64,000 nt of DNA from an uncultured Prevotellaceae bacterium (GCA_947169265.1 CAMVPC010000017.1:1-64000); one strand, 5' to 3'; positions 41,336-49,946 are shown, numbered from the stretch's first letter. Program-made: numbers and translations. Notes: generated from the letters alone by a model not told the origin.

Positions 41336-42424
41336 ATGCAACAAGTCTATCATTTTATTGATGCCTTTCTGGCTCCGGGTATCCTCGTGGGGATGGCTGT
41401 GTGTTTTATATTCCTGCACATTCCCCGCAAGGCGGCGCTACGTGGTTATCGTCTCGCGCGCAAGGTGATGGGCGCGGCCTATGTGTTCTATGCTTTGTGT
41501 ATCATACTGGAATACCACGCTTTCGCTCCGGGTGAGAGTGTGGCGCTGGCCCGTCCCATCATCCTGTTTGTGGCCTGTTTCCAGGCATTCCTGTTCACTT
41601 ACACGTTCATCACGCTCATCCGCCTGCACTATGTCACGGCGCGTATGGTGGCGCTGGAGTTGGCGGTTATCGTGTCGGTGTCGGCCGCGGTTTTCTCGTG
41701 CTATGTGACGCTCGACGAGGGGTTACGGCGGTGGGCCATCGTCGGTTTTGTGGTTTTCTATGCGGCGCAACTGGTGCGTTATGTGTGGATGTTCAGGCAT
41801 GAGTACAAGCAGTTTAAGGAACAGATGGACAATTTTTACTCCGACCCCCACTCGCAACACATGCAATGGGTGTGGCGCTCGTTTGCCGCCTCGCTGGCCG
41901 TGGGCGTGCTCGCCTTGGTCTACGCGCTCGTGCCTCGTCCTCCTGTCGACCTGGTGTTCATCGTTGTGGTGGTTGTGTTCTATGTGTCCTTCGGGGTGCG
42001 ATTCATTAACTACGCCCTTCAGTTCCGCCACATTGAAACGGCTATCACCATCACGACCGAACCCGATGACGGCGACACGCAACAGGCCGACCGCGAGTTG
42101 ATGCAGCGCATCGACCAACTTCTGGAGCAAGAGAAACTCTTCCGCCGTAGCGACCTGTCGGTGCTCGACATCGCCACGATGCTCAACGAGCGGCCCCGCC
42201 TTGTGTCGACGGTAATCGGCGCGTGCCGCAACATGAATTTCAAGACTTATATCAACGGTTTCCGCATCAACGAGGCCAAACGCCTGCTCGACGAGGATAA
42301 AAGCAATATGCGCACTATCGACGCCATCGCCTCGGAGGCCGGATTCTCCAACCGCAGCACTTTCTACCGCGTGTTCAAGCACACCCAGGGCGAATCGCCC
42401 AGCGACTACCGCCTGAACCATTGA
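41336..42424 (+). CDS. Membrane-embedded AraC-family transcriptional regulator
   Basis: A protein of 362 residues. The first 230 or so contain six or seven hydrophobic helices. The C-terminal 100 residues form an AraC-type double helix-turn-helix: LSVLDIATMLNERPRLVSTVIGA, the linking helix NFKTYINGFRINEAKRLL, and TIDAIASEAGFSNRSTFYRVFKHTQGESPSDYR. This membrane-HTH architecture is frequent in Bacteroidales. A ligand or signal sensed in the membrane is presumed. Divergent orientation and shared upstream repeats suggest that it controls itself and the 1353-residue secreted protein. Confidence 0.88.
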   Translation: MQQVYHFIDAFLAPGILVGMAVCFIFLHIPRKAALRGYRLARKVMGAAYVFYALCIILEYHAFAPGESVALARPIILFVACFQAFLFTYTFITLIRLHYVTARMVALELAVIVSVSAAVFSCYVTLDEGLRRWAIVGFVVFYAAQLVRYVWMFRHEYKQFKEQMDNFYSDPHSQHMQWVWRSFAASLAVGVLALVYALVPRPPVDLVFIVVVVVFYVSFGVRFINYALQFRHIETAITITTEPDDGDTQQADRELMQRIDQLLEQEKLFRRSDLSVLDIATMLNERPRLVSTVIGACRNMNFKTYINGFRINEAKRLLDEDKSNMRTIDAIASEAGFSNRSTFYRVFKHTQGESPSDYRLNH

Positions 42425-42452
42425 AGTCCTTGACGCGCTCGCGGCGCGTAGT

Positions 42453-42872
42453 TCAGGGCTGTGGCTCGTTATAGAGCATGATTAATTCGTCGTGGAGGGC
42501 CGCCGGCATGATGATGCCGCGCTTTTTGATGCTGCGTTCCCACGACAGGAGTTCGTCGTGGCGCAGCGTGTAGAGCACGTCGCGCCATTGTTCCTCTTCG
42601 TCGGGCGTGTAACTGTCGGGCGCGCGTCCCTTGAATTTGTCCAGTTCCTCGTCGTCGAAGTAGAGGGCCGGTTCCATGGCGTTTTGCAGCAGTTTCTCGC
42701 TGGGACACACGGCGTTGGTCGCGCAACAGTCATCGTTACACTCCTGCTGCGGCACGACAACCTCGCTCACGTCGTCGGGCACGCCGCGCCGGGTGCGACT
42801 GCGCCGGTCGAGCAGGTAGAGCGGCAGGCCCACCGCCACGAGAATACCGATAAGAATCAATGCGGGAAACAT
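42453..42872 (-). CDS. Conserved single-helix membrane protein with Cys cluster
   Basis: A protein of 139 residues with an N-terminal membrane helix (3-20) and a cytoplasmic domain. It has a cysteine cluster QECNDDCCATNAVC (five Cys). A conserved acidic block follows: YFDDEELDKFKGRAPDSYTPDEEEQWRDVLYTL is its longest recognisable part. Similar proteins occur next to aroA in Bacteroidales, sometimes named phospholipase without support. The cysteines could bind a metal. Function unknown. It is 31 bp downstream of aroA. Confidence 0.75.
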   Translation of the reverse strand: MFPALILIGILVAVGLPLYLLDRRSRTRRGVPDDVSEVVVPQQECNDDCCATNAVCPSEKLLQNAMEPALYFDDEELDKFKGRAPDSYTPDEEEQWRDVLYTLRHDELLSWERSIKKRGIIMPAALHDELIMLYNEPQP

Positions 42873-42903
42873 TTTGGGTTTCAGTCTTTTTTAGTGTTCA
42901 TTC

Positions 42904-44139
42904 CTAATTTCTCAAGGCGAAGCCGGCTTGCGCGAGGTGTCGCCAGTAGTCGGGGTAAGACTTGGTGACCACGTCGGCATCGTTGATGGCGACACCGGGG
43001 AAACGTGTGGCGGTCAGCGAAAGCGCCATGGCCATGCGATGGTCGTCGTAGGTGTCGAGGGAGGCGCAGTAGCACGTGATGGTGTGGTTGCCGTCCCACG
43101 CGAGATAGTCGTCACCGGCCTCGAGCCGATAGCCCAGTTTCGTCATTTCGGCCTGCAGGGCGGCTATGCGGTCGGTTTCCTTGACGCGCAGGGTGGCGAG
43201 TCCGTCGAGGCGGTAAGGTATGCCCTTGAGGCAAAGGAGGACGGCGAACGTCTGCGCCAAATCGGGGGTATCCTCAAAATCGGCCGAAAATCGGTCGATT
43301 TCGGGCATTTCTTTGCTCGAGAGTGCCACGGAATTTCCGTCGAAATCGGCCGTTACGCCCAGGCGTTCCATGAGGTCCACTACGCGTCTGTCGCCTTGCG
43401 GGCTGTGAGGGTGTAATCCCTCGAGGATGATAGCCGATTGTGGTAGCAGACATTGCAACGCGAACCAGTAAGCGGCGGCGCTCCAGTCGCCCTCGACGTG
43501 CCCGGGAGGTGTGCTGTAAAGCTTGTTCTCGACAATAATCAAGTCGGTGCCGTTCCAACGCGCGCGGGCACCGCAGTCGTTCATCATGGCGAGCGTCATG
43601 TCGATGTAAGGGCGCGACACGGGCGGCGCGGCCAGTTTTATCGTCATGCCGCCCAGGGCTGGTGCTATCAGGAGCAGGGCGCTCACGTGCTGGCTGCTCA
43701 CGCCGCCGTCGACGGCGATGGTGGCACCCTGGCGCAGTGGGCGGCCCTTGATGAGCAGCGGCGGGAAGCCGTCGGCGCCCTCGTAGGCGATGTCGGCGCC
43801 CAGCCGGCGCAGGGCATCGACGAGCGGCGCGATGGGGCGTTGCCGCATGCGCGCGCTGCCGTCGAGCGTGACCGTGTGGCCTTCGCGCGTGGCGTAGTAA
43901 GCGGTGAGAAAACGCATCGTGGTGCCGGCGGCCCCCACGTTGACACGTGTGGATTCCTCGTCGCGCAACGCGGCCCGCATGGCCGCCGTGTCGTCACATT
44001 CGGCCGGCTCCATCGCGTCGAGGTCGGCGCCCGGGCACAGTGCGGCAATGAGCAGGGCGCGGTTGCTCAAGCTCTTGGAGCGTGGCAGCCGCACCCTCTT
44101 ATGTATTGCCGCTGGGGCTGTGAGCCGCAATGGTTTCAC
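42904..44139 (-). CDS. aroA: 3-phosphoshikimate 1-carboxyvinyltransferase (EPSP synthase)
   Basis: A shikimate-pathway enzyme of 411 residues, slightly shorter than the E. coli enzyme. It transfers enolpyruvate from PEP to shikimate 3-phosphate. Key blocks are LPRSKSLSNRALLIAAL, AAGTTMRFLTAYYA (where AGT replaces NAGTAMR), LDGSARMRQRP, GGVSSQHVSALLLIAP, VKETDRIAALQAEM and TYDDHRMAMALS. All catalytic segments are present. Confidence 0.95.
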   Translation of the reverse strand: MKPLRLTAPAAIHKRVRLPRSKSLSNRALLIAALCPGADLDAMEPAECDDTAAMRAALRDEESTRVNVGAAGTTMRFLTAYYATREGHTVTLDGSARMRQRPIAPLVDALRRLGADIAYEGADGFPPLLIKGRPLRQGATIAVDGGVSSQHVSALLLIAPALGGMTIKLAAPPVSRPYIDMTLAMMNDCGARARWNGTDLIIVENKLYSTPPGHVEGDWSAAAYWFALQCLLPQSAIILEGLHPHSPQGDRRVVDLMERLGVTADFDGNSVALSSKEMPEIDRFSADFEDTPDLAQTFAVLLCLKGIPYRLDGLATLRVKETDRIAALQAEMTKLGYRLEAGDDYLAWDGNHTITCYCASLDTYDDHRMAMALSLTATRFPGVAINDADVVTKSYPDYWRHLAQAGFALRN

Positions 44140-44160
44140 CGGTGTGAGGTTAGCGGAGTC

Positions 44161-44232
44161 GAGCAGGTGCTCACTGTTGAGCAGGTGCTGCCTGTTGAGC
44201 AGGTGCTGCCTGTTGAGCAGGTGCTGCCTGCT
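44161..44232. repeat. Four tandem 18-bp units at the end of an FKBP_N-like gene
   Basis: Units start at 44161, 44179, 44197 and 44215. The inner three encode AAPAQQ on the minus strand. The outermost differs at two bases that create the TGA stop of the 44171 gene, so the repeat array continues past the stop codon. Confidence 0.85.
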
Positions 44233-44710
44233 TGGCTTGTGTGGCCTTCATCACGATATCGCGCAGTTCGGCTTGCGCTTTCATGAGCTGTTGCCCGCTC
44301 ACGCTGTCGCTGCTGTTGATGATGCGCATATATTCCCTCAGGAACACGTCCTTGTCAATGGTGATGCCGGCTTCAAGCTCCATTTGCATAATCATTTGGG
44401 CGATGCCTTGGCCTTCCTGCTTGCCGCGCGTGTAGCTCAGGCTCTCTTCAAAGCCTTCCTTCATGCCTTTCATAAACTGGTCTTTCTCAAAGTCTTTGCT
44501 GGCCACGCTGTCCTGCATCATGAGTTTGACCTGTCCGGCGTAGAAAAGTGCCATTTTGCTGGCGAGAGTGTCGACCTTGTCGGTGGCGACGGCGGTGCTG
44601 TCGTTGGCGGTGCTGTCGTTACTTTCTTTGCCGTTGGCCGTCTTGTCGCAGCTGACAAAGGCGGTGCTTGTCATTATCGCCACAATGGCGAGAATAAAAA
44701 ATTTCTTCAT
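44171..44710 (-). CDS. Lipoprotein with FKBP N-terminal-type helices only
   Basis: A protein of 179 residues with a lipoprotein signal (Cys at 21, TAFVSC). The helical region (KVDTLASKMALFYAGQVKLMM, FEKDQFMKGMKEGFEESLSY, GITIDKDVFLREYMRII) resembles the dimerisation domain found before the catalytic domain in Mip/FkpA-type FKBPs. No peptidyl-prolyl isomerase domain follows. Instead there is an AAPAQQ repeat. A chaperone or scaffold role is an inference. Confidence 0.7.
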   Translation of the reverse strand: MKKFFILAIVAIMTSTAFVSCDKTANGKESNDSTANDSTAVATDKVDTLASKMALFYAGQVKLMMQDSVASKDFEKDQFMKGMKEGFEESLSYTRGKQEGQGIAQMIMQMELEAGITIDKDVFLREYMRIINSSDSVSGQQLMKAQAELRDIVMKATQAKQAAPAQQAAPAQQAAPAQQ

Positions 44711-44744
44711 TGTTTAAAAATATCTGTTTAATTGTGGTTACTGA

Positions 44745-45668
44745 TTATTTCTTTCCTTTTCGTTTGGGAGCCACGGTCTTGGTGCCCGGGGCGAGCGTGG
44801 CGTGCTTGCTCTCGGGGGTGACGCTGACCTGCGCGTTATTCTTGGCGGCGGGCTCTTCGACGCCGTAGGTTTCGATGTCAAACACGAGGGTCTCGTTGGG
44901 CTTGATGGCACCGCCGGCGCCACGAGTGCCGTAGGCCAGGTCGCTGGGGATAATGACGGTCATCTTGCTGCCGGGGCTCATGAGCATGAGGGCTTCCTTG
45001 AAGCCGGGCACAACGCGGTTGACGCCCATCACGGTGGTGTCGTTGCTCTGGTCGAAGACAGTGCCGTCGATGTGTTGTCCCTTGTAGTTGAGGCGCACGC
45101 GGTCGGTCTCCTTGAAGGTGTTTCCGTTGCCTGCTTTGTGCATTTTGTAAGCCAGTCCGCTGGCCGTCATCTTGTAAGCTTTGTCGGCGGCCACGGTGTT
45201 ACGCAAGTATTCCTGTCCGGCCTTGAAAGTGGGGTCTTCGAGTTTTGCCATTTGGTTGAGGCGTTGCATGTCGGCCTGGAGCTTCTCGTTGAGTTTCCTC
45301 ACCTGCTCTTGGGGCATCTGCTGGTCGGCGCTGAAGCTTTTGACGAAAGCCTTGGTGAACTTGTCGTTGTTGATGGTGACGTGTTGCTTGTTTTGGATGT
45401 CCTTGGTCATTTTCTTGTAGTCCATGGCCAGCGCGATACCCTCGAGGTAAGCGGCTTGGGTGCTGTCGGCCTGCATGATGGCTTGGTAGCCGCGCAGGAA
45501 TTCAGTCTTTTCGGCAGCGGGCTTCGAGGCATAAACCGAGGCAATCGAGGCGCCGTAGACCGAGCCGAAGGTCTCGCTGAGCGAGTCTTGGAGTGCCACA
45601 AACTCAGGGCTTGAGGCTTGTGCCGTCAGTGCGGCGATAGTGGCGAAAAAAAAGAATATTTTTTTCAT
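44745..45668 (-). CDS. Periplasmic FKBP-type peptidyl-prolyl cis-trans isomerase
   Basis: A protein of 307 residues with a cleavable signal peptide (about 1-18). The FKBP N-terminal dimerisation helices are at about 22-150 and the FKBP domain at about 170-268: VRLNYKGQHIDGTVFDQSND, VVPGFKEALMLMSPGSKMTVIIP, LAYGTRGAGGAIKPNETLVFDIE. Phe replaces the Trp at the base of the usual VIPGWxEGL pocket. A 40-residue basic, Pro/Lys-rich C-terminal tail follows. It is the only member of the cluster with both domains and an export signal. Confidence 0.92.
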   Translation of the reverse strand: MKKIFFFFATIAALTAQASSPEFVALQDSLSETFGSVYGASIASVYASKPAAEKTEFLRGYQAIMQADSTQAAYLEGIALAMDYKKMTKDIQNKQHVTINNDKFTKAFVKSFSADQQMPQEQVRKLNEKLQADMQRLNQMAKLEDPTFKAGQEYLRNTVAADKAYKMTASGLAYKMHKAGNGNTFKETDRVRLNYKGQHIDGTVFDQSNDTTVMGVNRVVPGFKEALMLMSPGSKMTVIIPSDLAYGTRGAGGAIKPNETLVFDIETYGVEEPAAKNNAQVSVTPESKHATLAPGTKTVAPKRKGKK

Positions 45669-45705
45669 AGCTTTTTTAAATTAAGGAAATGTATTTATTT
45701 TTCAA

Positions 45706-45735
45706 AACCCCCACTCCTTGTGTCGAGTGGGGGTT
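45706..45735 (-). terminator. Terminator after the 45770 gene
   Basis: AACCCCCACTC (45706-45716) pairs with GAGTGGGGGTT (45725-45735), followed on the minus strand by TTGAAAAATAAAT. It separates the 45770 gene from the FKBP gene at 44745. Confidence 0.75.
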
Positions 45736-45769
45736 GTGAAGAGAAAAATATCTTTAGCTTGGCGCTATG

Positions 45770-46324
45770 TTATTTTTGTTGAGCCTGAGCTTGGTCCTGA
45801 GTTGGAGCTTGAGCTTGGGCCTCGGCTTCTTCGTCGGTTTGAGGTTCGGCGGCTTCGGGACCTTCGGGCATGGGTGCGCCACCCATCATGGCCTCCATCA
45901 TCATTTGCTGGAGTTGTCCGCCCAGAGCCTGCATCTTGGCCTCGTCGATACTCTTGTCCTTAACGGCCTTGATAAAGGCGTTGAGGAACTTGTCGCGGTC
46001 GATTTTAATCTTGAATTGTTGCTCAAACATTTCCATGTTTTGCGCCAAATCGGCACCCATCTTCTTGCCCTTGGCGTAGTTCACATTCTCCTTGTAGGCC
46101 TCGTTGAAGCCGCGCAGGAACTCGTCTACTTCAAAATCGTTGGCTGCGGCCGTGTCGTTAGCCTCAAGAGCCATTTGTCCGCCAAAGTAGGTGGCGAGCA
46201 TTTGGGCGATGCTGTCGTCGTGGGCCGTGGGAGCGTCCTTGCTCACCTTACCTTCTTGCTTGTTGCAACTCACAAAAGCGCCCACCATGAGGGCAATCAT
46301 CAGTACTGATAATAACTTTTTCAT
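45770..46324 (-). CDS. Lipoprotein with FKBP N-terminal-type helices only (second)
   Basis: A protein of 184 residues with lipoprotein signal (Cys at 20, AFVSC). Its helices (MLATYFGGQMALEAN, FEVDEFLRGFNEAYKENVNYAKGKKMGADLAQNME, FKIKIDRDKFLNAFIKAVKD) parallel those of the 44171 protein and the 44745 N-terminal domain. There is no isomerase domain, and the protein ends in a Gln/Ala-rich acidic tail. It is probably a paralogue of the 44171 lipoprotein. Confidence 0.7.
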   Translation of the reverse strand: MKKLLSVLMIALMVGAFVSCNKQEGKVSKDAPTAHDDSIAQMLATYFGGQMALEANDTAAANDFEVDEFLRGFNEAYKENVNYAKGKKMGADLAQNMEMFEQQFKIKIDRDKFLNAFIKAVKDKSIDEAKMQALGGQLQQMMMEAMMGGAPMPEGPEAAEPQTDEEAEAQAQAPTQDQAQAQQK

Positions 46325-46376
46325 TGTGATAAATGTAATATTGAAAATAGGTTGTTGAATAATTTGCGGTTAAGAA

Positions 46377-46913
46377 TTATTTGCCCACCTTAATGAGCTC
46401 CACATCGAAGATGAGTGCCGAGTAGGGCGGAATGTCGTTGCCGGCACCGCGCTCGCCGTAGGCCAGCTCTTGCGGGATAAAGAAGCGGTACTTGGCGCCT
46501 TCGCCCATGAGTTGCAGGCCCTCGGTCCACCCCTTGATTACGCCGTTAAGCGGGAAGGTGGCGGGTTCGCCGCGCTCTACCGAGCTGTCGAACACCTTGC
46601 CGTTGATGAGCTTGCCGGTGTAGTGCACGGTGACTTCGCTGGTGGCCGTTGGCTTCACGTCGTTGCCTTCCTGGAGCACGATGTATTGGAGTCCGCTCTC
46701 GGTGGTGATAACGCCCTCTTTTTTAGCGTTCTCGGCAAGGAATTTCTCGCCGTCGCGCTTGTTGGGGTCTTCGGGCACGGCCTCGCTGTCGTTGCTCGTT
46801 GTGGCGGTGGCTACCGTGTCTTCGCCTTGTTGTTGGGTGGCCTGCTGATTGTCGCAGGCGGCAAATGAGCCCGTCATGAGGGCGATTGCCAGTATGTAGA
46901 ATAACTTTTTCAT
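46377..46913 (-). CDS. FKBP-type peptidyl-prolyl isomerase lipoprotein
   Basis: A protein of 178 residues with lipoprotein signal (Cys at 20, SFAAC). A Thr/Ser/Asp-rich linker leads to one FKBP domain: [32 protein letters not shown] in part, [67 protein letters not shown]. All pocket residues appear intact, including W of IKGWTEGL. It lacks the N-terminal dimerisation helices that two neighbours carry alone. Confidence 0.92.
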   Translation of the reverse strand: MKKLFYILAIALMTGSFAACDNQQATQQQGEDTVATATTSNDSEAVPEDPNKRDGEKFLAENAKKEGVITTESGLQYIVLQEGNDVKPTATSEVTVHYTGKLINGKVFDSSVERGEPATFPLNGVIKGWTEGLQLMGEGAKYRFFIPQELAYGERGAGNDIPPYSALIFDVELIKVGK

Positions 46914-46987
46914 AATTGCTGATTATTAAATATTAAGTGTTGAGTGTTAAGTGTAAAGTGACCTAAGCAATCTGCTCATTTACTCGT

Positions 46988-47572
46988 CTACTTGTTTACC
47001 TTAAGCAGCTGCACATCGAAGATGAGCGTGGAGTGGGGCAGGATGGGGCCTGTGCCGTGGGCTCCGTAGGCCAGTTCGCTCGGGATGAAGAAGCGGTAAG
47101 CGGCTCCCTCGCCCATGAGCTGGAGGCCCTCGGTCCATCCGGCGATCACTTGCTTGAGGGCGAAGGTGGCGGGCTCGCCGCGCTGCTCCGAGCTGTCGAA
47201 GACGGTGCCGTCGATGAGCCTTCCGGTGTAGTGCACGGTGACGACATCGTCGGCTGTGGGTTTCACGTTGTTACCCTCCTTGACCACCAGGTACTGGAGA
47301 CCGCTGGCGGTGACCTTCACACCTTCCTCCTTCGCGTTTTTCGCGAGGAACTCGGCACCGGCCTTCTTATTGGTTTCGCCGGCACGTTGCTCAAGGTCGG
47401 TGAAAAACTCTTCAACGACGCGCTTAGCCTCGTTGAACGACATCTTTTTCTCTTGTCCGTCGTACACGGCGCGCAGTGCGTCGGCCACATCGTCGGCATT
47501 AATCTTATCAATGCCGCTGCCCTTGAAGTTCTGGCCCATACTCAGGCCCAGAGCGTAACTTAATTTATCCAT
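46988..47572 (-). CDS. Cytoplasmic FKBP-type peptidyl-prolyl isomerase (FklB-like)
   Basis: A protein of 194 residues without signal peptide. A short FKBP N-terminal domain (KLSYALGLSMGQNFKGSGID, about 3-85) precedes the catalytic domain ([73 protein letters not shown]). It is first in the minus-strand array of five FKBP-related genes. Confidence 0.92.
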   Translation of the reverse strand: MDKLSYALGLSMGQNFKGSGIDKINADDVADALRAVYDGQEKKMSFNEAKRVVEEFFTDLEQRAGETNKKAGAEFLAKNAKEEGVKVTASGLQYLVVKEGNNVKPTADDVVTVHYTGRLIDGTVFDSSEQRGEPATFALKQVIAGWTEGLQLMGEGAAYRFFIPSELAYGAHGTGPILPHSTLIFDVQLLKVNK

Positions 47573-47687
47573 TGTTTGTACTAACTTTTTTCAATCGAGT
47601 TGCAAAGTTAGGTTTATTTCTTCATTTGATTGCTAAAAAACCGCGAAAAATTGCTAAATTTGTGGCAAAAATAGAAAGAACCGACCT

Positions 47688-48398
47688 ATGAAAAAGAAAA
47701 TTGTCATCTCCACCGGGGCGGGCGTGAGTGCTGAAAGCGGCATGCCCACCTATCGTGACGCCGGTGGCTTGTGGGAAAATTATCCTGTCATGGAAGTGGC
47801 CAGCGATGAGGGTTTCGCGCGCAATCCGGCGTTGATTCACGAGTTTTACAGCAACATGCGCACCAAGCTCGTTGAGCAAATCAGTCCCAATGAGGCCCAT
47901 CGTGGCCTGGCCCGGCTCGAGCAATGGTTTGACGTGGATGTGATCACGCAGAATGTCGATGACCTGCACGAGCGCGGCGGCAGTAATCGCGTGTTGCACC
48001 TGCACGGCGAGCTGATGAAAGTGCGGTCGATGCGTCACCCCGAACGTGTGTACCAGTTGCCGTGCGACAAGCTCACCGACAAGGGACTGGTGACGACGGT
48101 CGACACGCGCGACCCCTATGGTGACGCGGTGCGTCCCCACATCGTGTTCTTTGGCGAGAGCGTCCCCAACATGGAGCGTGCCGCCGCGTTGGCCAGCCAG
48201 GCCGACGTGTTTGTGGTCATCGGCACCTCGCTCGTGGTCTATCCGGCAGCCTCGTTGTTGCACTATGCGCCCGCCGGGATTCCCGTCTATTATATCGACC
48301 CCAACCCCGTGTCGGTGCCCTCGTGGGTGACAGTGATTGCCGAGAAGGCCACGGTGGGCGTGGCCCAATTGACCGAGATTCTCAAGCGTGACCTGTAA
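47688..48398 (+). CDS. cobB: NAD-dependent protein deacylase, sirtuin (CobB type)
   Basis: A protein of 236 residues. The NAD-binding motifs GAGVSAESGMPTYRD, ITQNVDDLHERGG and the catalytic His in VLHLHGELMKV are present, along with IVFFGESVP and FVVIGTSLVVYPAASL. The zinc-binding cysteine quartet of most sirtuins is absent; the small domain has only one Cys (LPCDKL). Zinc-less CobB is common in Bacteroidetes. A -7 element TAAATTTGT lies at 47655-47663. Confidence 0.92.
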   Translation: MKKKIVISTGAGVSAESGMPTYRDAGGLWENYPVMEVASDEGFARNPALIHEFYSNMRTKLVEQISPNEAHRGLARLEQWFDVDVITQNVDDLHERGGSNRVLHLHGELMKVRSMRHPERVYQLPCDKLTDKGLVTTVDTRDPYGDAVRPHIVFFGESVPNMERAAALASQADVFVVIGTSLVVYPAASLLHYAPAGIPVYYIDPNPVSVPSWVTVIAEKATVGVAQLTEILKRDL

Positions 48399-48449
48399 AA
48401 ACAATTCCACGAACAATTAATTTATAGACATTTCAATCGGTTAACAATC

Positions 48450-48470
48450 AGCTTGTCTACTCGTTTACTA
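48450..48470 (+). repeat. 8-bp tandem units before ruvB
   Basis: CTTGTCTA and CTCGTTTA stand in tandem and are followed by CTAAAAAA, ending 10 bp before the ruvB ATG. The same CTYGTYWA unit recurs three times before the 49577 gene (49543-49566) and again at 46977-47000. Confidence 0.6.
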
Positions 48471-48480
48471 AAAAACATCT

Positions 48481-49497
48481 ATGGACGAATTTGATATCCG
48501 CAACGAGCGCGCGATGGGCGATAAAGACTTTGAGCGCGCCTTGCGACCCGAGCGTTTCGAGGATTTTACCGGTCAGGACGGCATCATCGCCAACCTGCGC
48601 GTGTTTGTGCAGGCGGCGAAGATGCGCGGTGAGGCCCTCGACCACACGCTCTTCTACGGCCCTCCCGGTCTGGGAAAAACCACGCTGAGCAACATCATCG
48701 CCAACGAGCTGGGCGTGGGTTTCAAGGTTACCAGTGGCCCGGTGCTCGACAAGCCCGGCGACCTGGCGGGCTTGCTCACGTCACTCGACGAGAACGACGT
48801 GCTTTTCATCGACGAGATACACCGCCTGAGTCCCATCGTCGAGGAATACCTCTACAGCGCCATGGAGGACTACCGCATCGACATCATGATTGACAAAGGT
48901 CCCGGCGCGCGTAGCGTGCAGCTCACCCTGGCGCCTTTCACACTCATCGGGGCCACCACGCGCTCGGGCTTGCTCACGGCGCCGTTGCGTGCGCGCTTTG
49001 GCATCAACTGCCACTTGGAGTACTACAACCACGAGGTGCTCGAGCGAATCATCGGCCGCAGCGCGCGACTGTTGCGCGTGCCCATCGACGACGACGCGGC
49101 CCATGAGATAGCGTTGCGCAGCCGTGGCACGCCCCGCATCGCCAACGCTCTGCTGCGTCGCGTGCGCGACTTTGCCCAGGTGAAGGGAAGCGGCCGCATC
49201 GACACCGATATCGCGCGCTACGCCCTCACGGCGCTCAACATCGACACGCGCGGCCTCGACGAGGTGGACCACAAGATATTGCGCACCATCATCGACAAGT
49301 TTGGCGGCGGTCCAGTGGGCCTGAGCACCATCGCGGTGTCGCTCAACGAGGACGCCGGCACGGTCGAGGAGGTGTACGAGCCGTTCCTCATCAAGGAAGG
49401 ATTCATCAAGCGCACGCCGCGCGGACGTGTGGCCACCGAGCTGGCTTACCGGCACCTCAACGTGGACCGCCCCGGCGCGCAAGGGTCGCTGTTTTAA
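48481..49497 (+). CDS. ruvB: Holliday junction branch-migration helicase RuvB
   Basis: An AAA+ motor of 338 residues that drives branch migration with RuvA. It has Walker [12 protein letters not shown], Walker [24 protein letters not shown], the sensor/arginine-finger region [18 protein letters not shown], and a C-terminal winged helix ending [13 protein letters not shown]. All catalytic motifs are intact and the length is normal. RuvA is not in the window. Confidence 0.97.
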   Translation: MDEFDIRNERAMGDKDFERALRPERFEDFTGQDGIIANLRVFVQAAKMRGEALDHTLFYGPPGLGKTTLSNIIANELGVGFKVTSGPVLDKPGDLAGLLTSLDENDVLFIDEIHRLSPIVEEYLYSAMEDYRIDIMIDKGPGARSVQLTLAPFTLIGATTRSGLLTAPLRARFGINCHLEYYNHEVLERIIGRSARLLRVPIDDDAAHEIALRSRGTPRIANALLRRVRDFAQVKGSGRIDTDIARYALTALNIDTRGLDEVDHKILRTIIDKFGGGPVGLSTIAVSLNEDAGTVEEVYEPFLIKEGFIKRTPRGRVATELAYRHLNVDRPGAQGSLF

Positions 49498-49542
49498 GGC
49501 GTAATGCCCCGAAACTCAAAGCAAATAGCAAACAGCAAATAG

Positions 49543-49566
49543 CTTGTCTACTCGTCAACTTGTTTA
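49543..49566 (+). repeat. 8-bp tandem units before the TIGR04076 gene
   Basis: CTTGTCTA, CTCGTCAA and CTTGTTTA are contiguous and followed by CTAAAAAA, then the ATG at 49577. The array before ruvB has two units, so copy number differs between sites. Confidence 0.65.
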
Positions 49567-49576
49567 CTAAAAAAAG

Positions 49577-49873
49577 ATGACCATCCTGATTACCGCCGTG
49601 AGGCAAACGGTTTATCGCGACTTGATAGCGCGCTATGAGAACCCCATCGAGCATGCCTGTGACATCGCTGTGGGGCAGCAGTGGACGTCGGTCGACGGAC
49701 AACGCCCCGACGGACTCTGCGACGAGGCGTGGAAAGCGATGCGACCCTTTGTCGAGGCGTTGGCGCGCGGCGAGGGCGATTTTTTCGACGGCTGGATGCG
49801 CAACCCGCTCAGCGCCATGGTAAGCTGCAACGACGGCTTCCGCCCCATGAGTTTTTATCTCGAGGTGATTTAA
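49577..49873 (+). CDS. TIGR04076 family small protein
   Basis: A protein of 98 residues. It shows the family pattern: an N-terminal ITAVRQTVYRDLIARY strand-helix, a conserved GLCDEAWKAMRPFVEALARGEG, W-x-x-NP, and SCNDGFRPMSFYLE. The paired Cys (CDEAW and SCNDG) are characteristic. Function unknown. The start lies 10 bp after three copies of an 8-bp repeat. Confidence 0.85.
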   Translation: MTILITAVRQTVYRDLIARYENPIEHACDIAVGQQWTSVDGQRPDGLCDEAWKAMRPFVEALARGEGDFFDGWMRNPLSAMVSCNDGFRPMSFYLEVI

Positions 49874-49897
49874 CCCGAATATCGCGGCTCACTCCGT

Positions 49898-49946
49898 GGG
49901 GTTGTGACCTGTGGCGGCGACAGGGTAATTTCGCCGCAAAAAACAC
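49898..49946 (+). promoter_or_regulatory. Promoter/leader shared with the portal-like gene
   Basis: GGGGTTG (49898-49904), 21 bp, TAATTTCG as -7 variant, then GCCGCAAAAAACAC (49933-49946). The two outer blocks are 28 bp apart, exactly as at 25258-25306. Both lead to ATGGAAAACA starts. Confidence 0.65.
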
